Source: an uncultured Collinsella sp. (lineage in GTDB: Bacteria > Actinomycetota > Coriobacteriia > Coriobacteriales > Coriobacteriaceae). Taken from it: 59,366 bases of DNA. The translations under genes and the position numbers were made by a program. The DNA lies in contig UQZH01000008.1 of the NCBI GenBank assembly GCA_900545445.1, forward strand, positions 1-59,366, in the 5' to 3' direction. Positions within the stretch are counted from its first letter, which is position 1. The number at the start of each line of letters is the position of its first letter. The notes beneath the pieces are model-generated. The model searched no databases and was not told where the DNA came from. It was given only the letters and a program-made list of their open reading frames with translations. Positions 56,313-59,366 of this stretch are shown here, in pieces.

Positions 56313-58262
56313 ATGGAGTCATCCGCCTACCCGATGCTCTTTAGCCCGATCAAGGTCGGTACGACCGAGGTCAAGAACCGCGTCTTTATGCCGCCGGTAT
56401 CCACGAACCTGGCCGATCATGGCTATGTGACCGACGACTTGGTCGATCATTATCGTGCCCGTGCCAAGGGCGGCGTTGGCCTCATCATTACCGAGGTCGT
56501 GACGGTCGAGCCCACCTATACCTATCTGCCGGGTGACATGTGCTGCTACGACGACACGTTTATCCCCGGTTGGGAAAAGCTCGCCGCGGCCGTCCACGAG
56601 TACGGCTGCAAGATCATGCCGCAGCTCTTCCACCCCGCCTACATGGCCTTTAACATTCCGGGCACGCCGCGCCTGATCGCTCCGTCCTTCGTGGGACCGT
56701 CCTATGCCCGCGAGGCACCGCGTCCTATCACGGTCGATGAGATTCACGAGCTCACGCATCAGTTTGGCGACGCAGCCGTGCGTATGCAGAAGGCTGGCGT
56801 CGATGGCGTCGAGGTCCATGCGGCGCACGCCCACGGCATGCTCGGCGGCTTTTTGACCCCGCTCTACAACAAGCGTACCGATGAGTACGGCGGCTCGCTC
56901 GACGCTCGCATGCGCTTCCTGCTCGAGGTCATTGCCGAGATTCGCGAGCGCTGCGGCAAGGACTTTATCATCGACGTCCGCATCTCGGGCGATGAGTACA
57001 CCGATGGCGGCCTGACCCTCAACGACATGGTCTACGTTTCACGTCGCCTGGAGAAGGCCGGCGTCGACATGATTCACGTGTCGGGCGGTACCACCATCAA
57101 GCGCGGCTCCGCGATTCCCGCCGCCGGTACGCAGCAGGCCTCGCACGCCGCCTGCTCGCGCGAGATTAAGAAGCACGTCAACATTCCTGTCGCCACGGTC
57201 GGTCGCATCAACGAGGCCTGGATTGCCGAGGAGCTGATCGAGGACGGCGCCGCCGACATCTGCATGATGGGCCGCGCCAATCTGTGCGATGCCGAGTTCT
57301 GCAACAAGGCCGCTGCCGGCAACGCCGACGACATCCGCCCCTGCATTGGCTGCCTGCGCTGCCTGAACGGCATTATGTTTGGCAAGCGCATCTCCTGCAC
57401 TGTCAACCCGGACGTGGAGCGCGACGAGGCTGGCTACGAGCCTGCCGCCGAGGCTAAGAACGTGCTGGTTGTGGGTGCCGGTCCTGCGGGCATGGAGGCA
57501 GCCTACATTGCCGCCAAGCGCGGCCACAACGTGGTGCTCGTGGATAAGCAGGACGAGCCGGGCGGCGAGATGCGCATCGCGGCTGTTCCGCCGGCAAAGC
57601 AGGAACTCACCCGCGTGATCAAGTACCAGTATCGCCGTCTTGCTGAGGCGGGCGTGAAGTGCATCTTTGGTACCGAGCTTTCGGCCGAGGACATTCAGCG
57701 TGACTACGCGGGCTACGAGGTCGTCCTGGCTTATGGCGCCGAGCCCATCGCCCCGGCCTTCATGCAGGGCTTTAAGCAGGTTATGACGGCCGACGACCTG
57801 CTGGGTGGCAAGGCTTTCCCGGGTAAGAAGATCGTCATCGTGGGCGGCGGCACCGTTGGCTGCGAGACGGCCGATTATCTGGCTCCGCTGGTCAACGACC
57901 TGTCGCCGGCCAACCGCGATGTCACCGTCATCGAGATGACCAAGACGCTCGCCGCCAACGAGGGCGGTGCCGGTCGCGCGGTGCTCATCACGCGCATGCT
58001 CTCCAAGGGCGTCCACGTGCTGACCGAGGCCAAGGTGACCGAGATCACCGAGGACACCATCAGTTACGAGAAGGACGGCGAGGTCCACACCATCACCGGT
58101 GCCGATACGCTGGTGCTTGCCATGGGCTATCGTCCCAATACCAAGCTGGCTGATGACCTCGCCGCTGCTGGCGTTGCCGCTCACGTGCTGGGCGATGCCA
58201 ACAAGTGCGGTAACATCCGCGATGCCATCGGCGACGGCTACAAGGTCGCCTGCGAGATGTAA
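56313..58262 (+). CDS. Old-yellow-enzyme-type NADH:flavin oxidoreductase (2,4-dienoyl-CoA reductase-like)
   Basis: This 649-residue three-domain enzyme has an FMN-binding TIM barrel (about 1-360; VHAAHAHGMLGGFLTPLYNKRTDEYGGS near 171), a 4Fe-4S segment (CIGCLRC near 349 and a distal Cys) and FAD/NAD domains (VVGAGPAGMEAAY near 385; IVGGGTVGCETADYL near 510). Relatives reduce enoates, dienoyl-CoA or bile-acid and steroid double bonds in gut anaerobes. The substrate here is not inferable. The ATG at 56313 follows AAAGGAAG. The upstream GltD-like gene could be its redox partner. A bidirectional terminator follows. Confidence 0.88.
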   Translation: MESSAYPMLFSPIKVGTTEVKNRVFMPPVSTNLADHGYVTDDLVDHYRARAKGGVGLIITEVVTVEPTYTYLPGDMCCYDDTFIPGWEKLAAAVHEYGCKIMPQLFHPAYMAFNIPGTPRLIAPSFVGPSYAREAPRPITVDEIHELTHQFGDAAVRMQKAGVDGVEVHAAHAHGMLGGFLTPLYNKRTDEYGGSLDARMRFLLEVIAEIRERCGKDFIIDVRISGDEYTDGGLTLNDMVYVSRRLEKAGVDMIHVSGGTTIKRGSAIPAAGTQQASHAACSREIKKHVNIPVATVGRINEAWIAEELIEDGAADICMMGRANLCDAEFCNKAAAGNADDIRPCIGCLRCLNGIMFGKRISCTVNPDVERDEAGYEPAAEAKNVLVVGAGPAGMEAAYIAAKRGHNVVLVDKQDEPGGEMRIAAVPPAKQELTRVIKYQYRRLAEAGVKCIFGTELSAEDIQRDYAGYEVVLAYGAEPIAPAFMQGFKQVMTADDLLGGKAFPGKKIVIVGGGTVGCETADYLAPLVNDLSPANRDVTVIEMTKTLAANEGGAGRAVLITRMLSKGVHVLTEAKVTEITEDTISYEKDGEVHTITGADTLVLAMGYRPNTKLADDLAAAGVAAHVLGDANKCGNIRDAIGDGYKVACEM

Positions 58263-58320
58263 GCTTTTGGCAAATAGGGGAGCGGCCGCCTTGCAGTGGC
58301 TCAAGCGATAGCCAATCAAA

Positions 58321-58358
58321 AAAGGCGCCGCGACACATGGATTGTCGCGGCGCCTTTT
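58321..58358. terminator. Bidirectional terminator between convergent genes
   Basis: AAAGGCGCCGCGACA and TGTCGCGGCGCCTTT form a perfect 15-bp stem around 7 bases, with T runs on both strands. It separates the + strand oxidoreductase from the - strand isomerase. Confidence 0.9.
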
Positions 58359-58400
58359 GCTTGGCGGTTTGTTGGGGGTCGGTGCGCCCCGTGGGCCTTA

Positions 58401-59042
58401 TTACAGGCCCAAGATCTCCTTGACCTTGGCGATGATGGCCTCGTCGGTGGCGTTGGCAAAGAAGTACTCCTGGAAGTGCTCGCCGGCAAGTGCGCCCTTC
58501 ACCAGGTCCTGATCGATCTCGCCCAGGACGTCGACGAGCGGACGCATGGTCACAGCGCGCACGCCATCGAGAATCTTCTTGTTGCGCTGCTCGGGCTCAA
58601 CACGCTCGGCGGGGTAGCCGTTGCCCGAACCAAAGCCAAAGAGCTTCTCGAAGGTGTACTCGAGGTTGAGCTCCTGGCCCCAGCCATTCTTAAGAGCGAA
58701 GGGCATGGCGACGGCGTTGCCATCGTTGACCTGGGCAAAGGTGTAGGCGTCGAGCGGGTCGGCAACGTGGCCGCACAGCACGCCGGGGAAGGAGTTGCAG
58801 GCGAGCATAGCGCCCTCGCCGGTGCCGCAGCCGGTCACGACGTAGTCGGCAGCGCCGGAGTTCAGCAGCACGGCGGCAAGGATGCCGTTCTGCACATAGG
58901 TGAGGGGCTTGGAGTCGGCGTCGGCATACATACCGTAGTTAAAAACGGTGTGGCCCATGGGCTCGACGACCTTCTTAAGGGCAGCCTCGATCATGGAGTT
59001 CTTGGAGTTCTGGGAGTTCTCGTTGATGAGAGCAATCTTCAT
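58401..59042 (-). CDS. RpiB/LacAB-type sugar-phosphate isomerase, possibly an unsaturated-uronate isomerase
   Basis: This 213-residue protein of the RpiB family carries the active-site motif VTGCGTGEGAMLACN near 69-83 and a substrate-binding loop (GHVADPLDAY). It is about 60 residues longer than typical RpiB. RpiB-type enzymes named DhuI isomerise 4-deoxy-L-threo-5-hexosulose uronate, the product of unsaturated uronic acids, and act with a short-chain dehydrogenase (DhuD/KduD). Here a dehydrogenase of that type lies directly upstream and a GH105 gene is on the other strand, so this role is attractive, though a pentose or galactose 6-phosphate substrate is not excluded. Confidence 0.82.
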   Translation of the reverse strand: MKIALINENSQNSKNSMIEAALKKVVEPMGHTVFNYGMYADADSKPLTYVQNGILAAVLLNSGAADYVVTGCGTGEGAMLACNSFPGVLCGHVADPLDAYTFAQVNDGNAVAMPFALKNGWGQELNLEYTFEKLFGFGSGNGYPAERVEPEQRNKKILDGVRAVTMRPLVDVLGEIDQDLVKGALAGEHFQEYFFANATDEAIIAKVKEILGL

Positions 59043-59067
59043 TGCGAAATACCTTCCTATTTCTAAC

Positions 59068-59130
59068 TTGCGGTGAAATAGTTCCTATTTGTCCAGATAG
59101 ATGGCCTATTCAGGAACTATTTCATCGCAA
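59068..59130. repeat. 63-bp hairpin element (copy 2)
   Basis: Ends TTGCGGTGAAATA and TATTTCATCGCAA plus inner arms GTTCCT/AGGAAC form a 19-bp stem. The left end is identical to the element at 56130-56192, as is the total length, while the inner arms differ. It lies before the isomerase start on the - strand. Confidence 0.78.
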
Positions 59131-59168
59131 CTACTAAATGAACCTAAATGTGGGAGCGCGGTGAGCGA

Positions 59169-59266
59169 GCGGGCTTGAGGCGGAGCAGGTTGCCTTGAAA
59201 GAGGAGGGAAGCGTACTTGGGTACGCGACCGACGAATGAAAGGCAAGATGCCCGCCTCAAGCCCGC
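59169..59266. repeat. 98-bp nested inverted repeat, inner-module family (copy 3)
   Basis: Outer arms GCGGGCTTGAGGCGG (59169-59183) and its complement (59252-59266) pair perfectly over 15 bp. TTGCCTT/AAGGCAA (59190-59196, 59240-59246) form the middle stem and GCGTAC-TTGG-GTACGC (59211-59226) the tip. The stretch TTGCCTTGAAAGAGGAGGG matches the module of the elements after htpG and the M20 gene. Confidence 0.75.
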
Positions 59267-59273
59267 GCAGCGC

Positions 59274-59366
59274 CTAAGCAGGTTGTTTGCCGATATATGC
59301 CAGGATGCCGCCGTCGACGTAGAGGATGTGGCCGTTGACGAAGTTCGAGGCGTCGGAGGCCAGGAA
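59274..59366 (-). CDS. Short-chain dehydrogenase, C-terminal end (partial; KduD/DhuD or gluconate 5-dehydrogenase type)
   Basis: Only the last 30 residues are in the window, with the start beyond the right edge. They read FLASDASNFVNG followed by the conserved YVDGG and end YIGKQPA, the C-terminal signature of 3-oxoacyl-reductase-like SDR enzymes, notably 2-deoxy-D-gluconate/KduD and gluconate 5-dehydrogenases. With the RpiB-like gene downstream it may reduce the product to 2-keto-3-deoxygluconate. Exact specificity cannot be read from the fragment. Confidence 0.75.
   Translation of the reverse strand, partial: FLASDASNFVNGHILYVDGGILAYIGKQPA

Overview
The window looks like a piece of a Collinsella-type chromosome (gut Coriobacteriia, high-GC Actinomycetota). 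This rests on the strong G/C third-position bias, the actinobacterial gene set and the anaerobic gut metabolism (Ni lactate racemase, Feo ferrous-iron uptake, pectin use). The genus is inferred from gene content; no database was searched. There are no rRNA genes, CRISPR arrays, prophages or complete insertion sequences.

Layout. 1-2.8 kb: the 3' end of a tRNA, an unrecognised 813-residue protein and tRNA-Ser(GCT). 2.9-9.7 kb: a D,D-carboxypeptidase, a VanRS-like two-component system, an isolated pstB and a PhoBR-like two-component system. 9.8-11.9 kb: a CpsC/CpsD/CpsB polysaccharide phospho-regulation trio. 11.9-20.1 kb: a GNAT acetyltransferase, htpG and two tandem YhgE/Pip-type membrane proteins. 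20.3-27.8 kb: a DMT transporter, an M20 amidohydrolase, an internally deleted MFS gene, hisS and ppc. 28.0-32.8 kb: a lactate-racemase locus, larA-larD on + facing larB-larC-tetR on -, with LarC lacking its C-terminal half. 32.9-39.5 kb: serB, aspS, an HPr-like protein and feoA-feoA-feoB plus a FeoB-associated small protein.

39.7-59.4 kb is a pectin/galacturonate regulon: a LacI-family regulator; uxaC-uxaB-uxaA; a GPH-family transporter, a GH28 polygalacturonase, a pectin methylesterase fused to an alpha/beta-hydrolase and an SGNH esterase; a GH105 unsaturated-uronyl hydrolase with a TIM-barrel isomerase; two flavoprotein oxidoreductases; and, on the - strand, an RpiB-type isomerase and the end of a short-chain dehydrogenase. 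Three promoters carry paired TGAACGTTCA-like operators 38-41 bp apart, so one regulator can plausibly control the set. None of the degradative enzymes has a signal peptide, so the sequence suggests import of oligogalacturonides followed by cytosolic de-esterification and cleavage. Saturated galacturonate would pass through UxaC/B/A, and unsaturated ends released by GH105 through the RpiB-like isomerase and the dehydrogenase.

The least explained content is intergenic: several families of long, nested, near-perfect inverted repeats placed mostly just after genes. Two elements (27849-27975 and 30288-30412) keep the same 12-nt hinges while every stem differs in sequence yet stays paired. Three others (after htpG, after the M20 gene and near the right edge) share an inner module. 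Two 63-bp hairpins share identical ends but have covarying arms. A 191-bp unit with perfect 25-bp inverted ends lies between the regulator and uxaC. These repeat families and a second motif shared by two of the regulon promoters are the best candidates for undescribed biology here.
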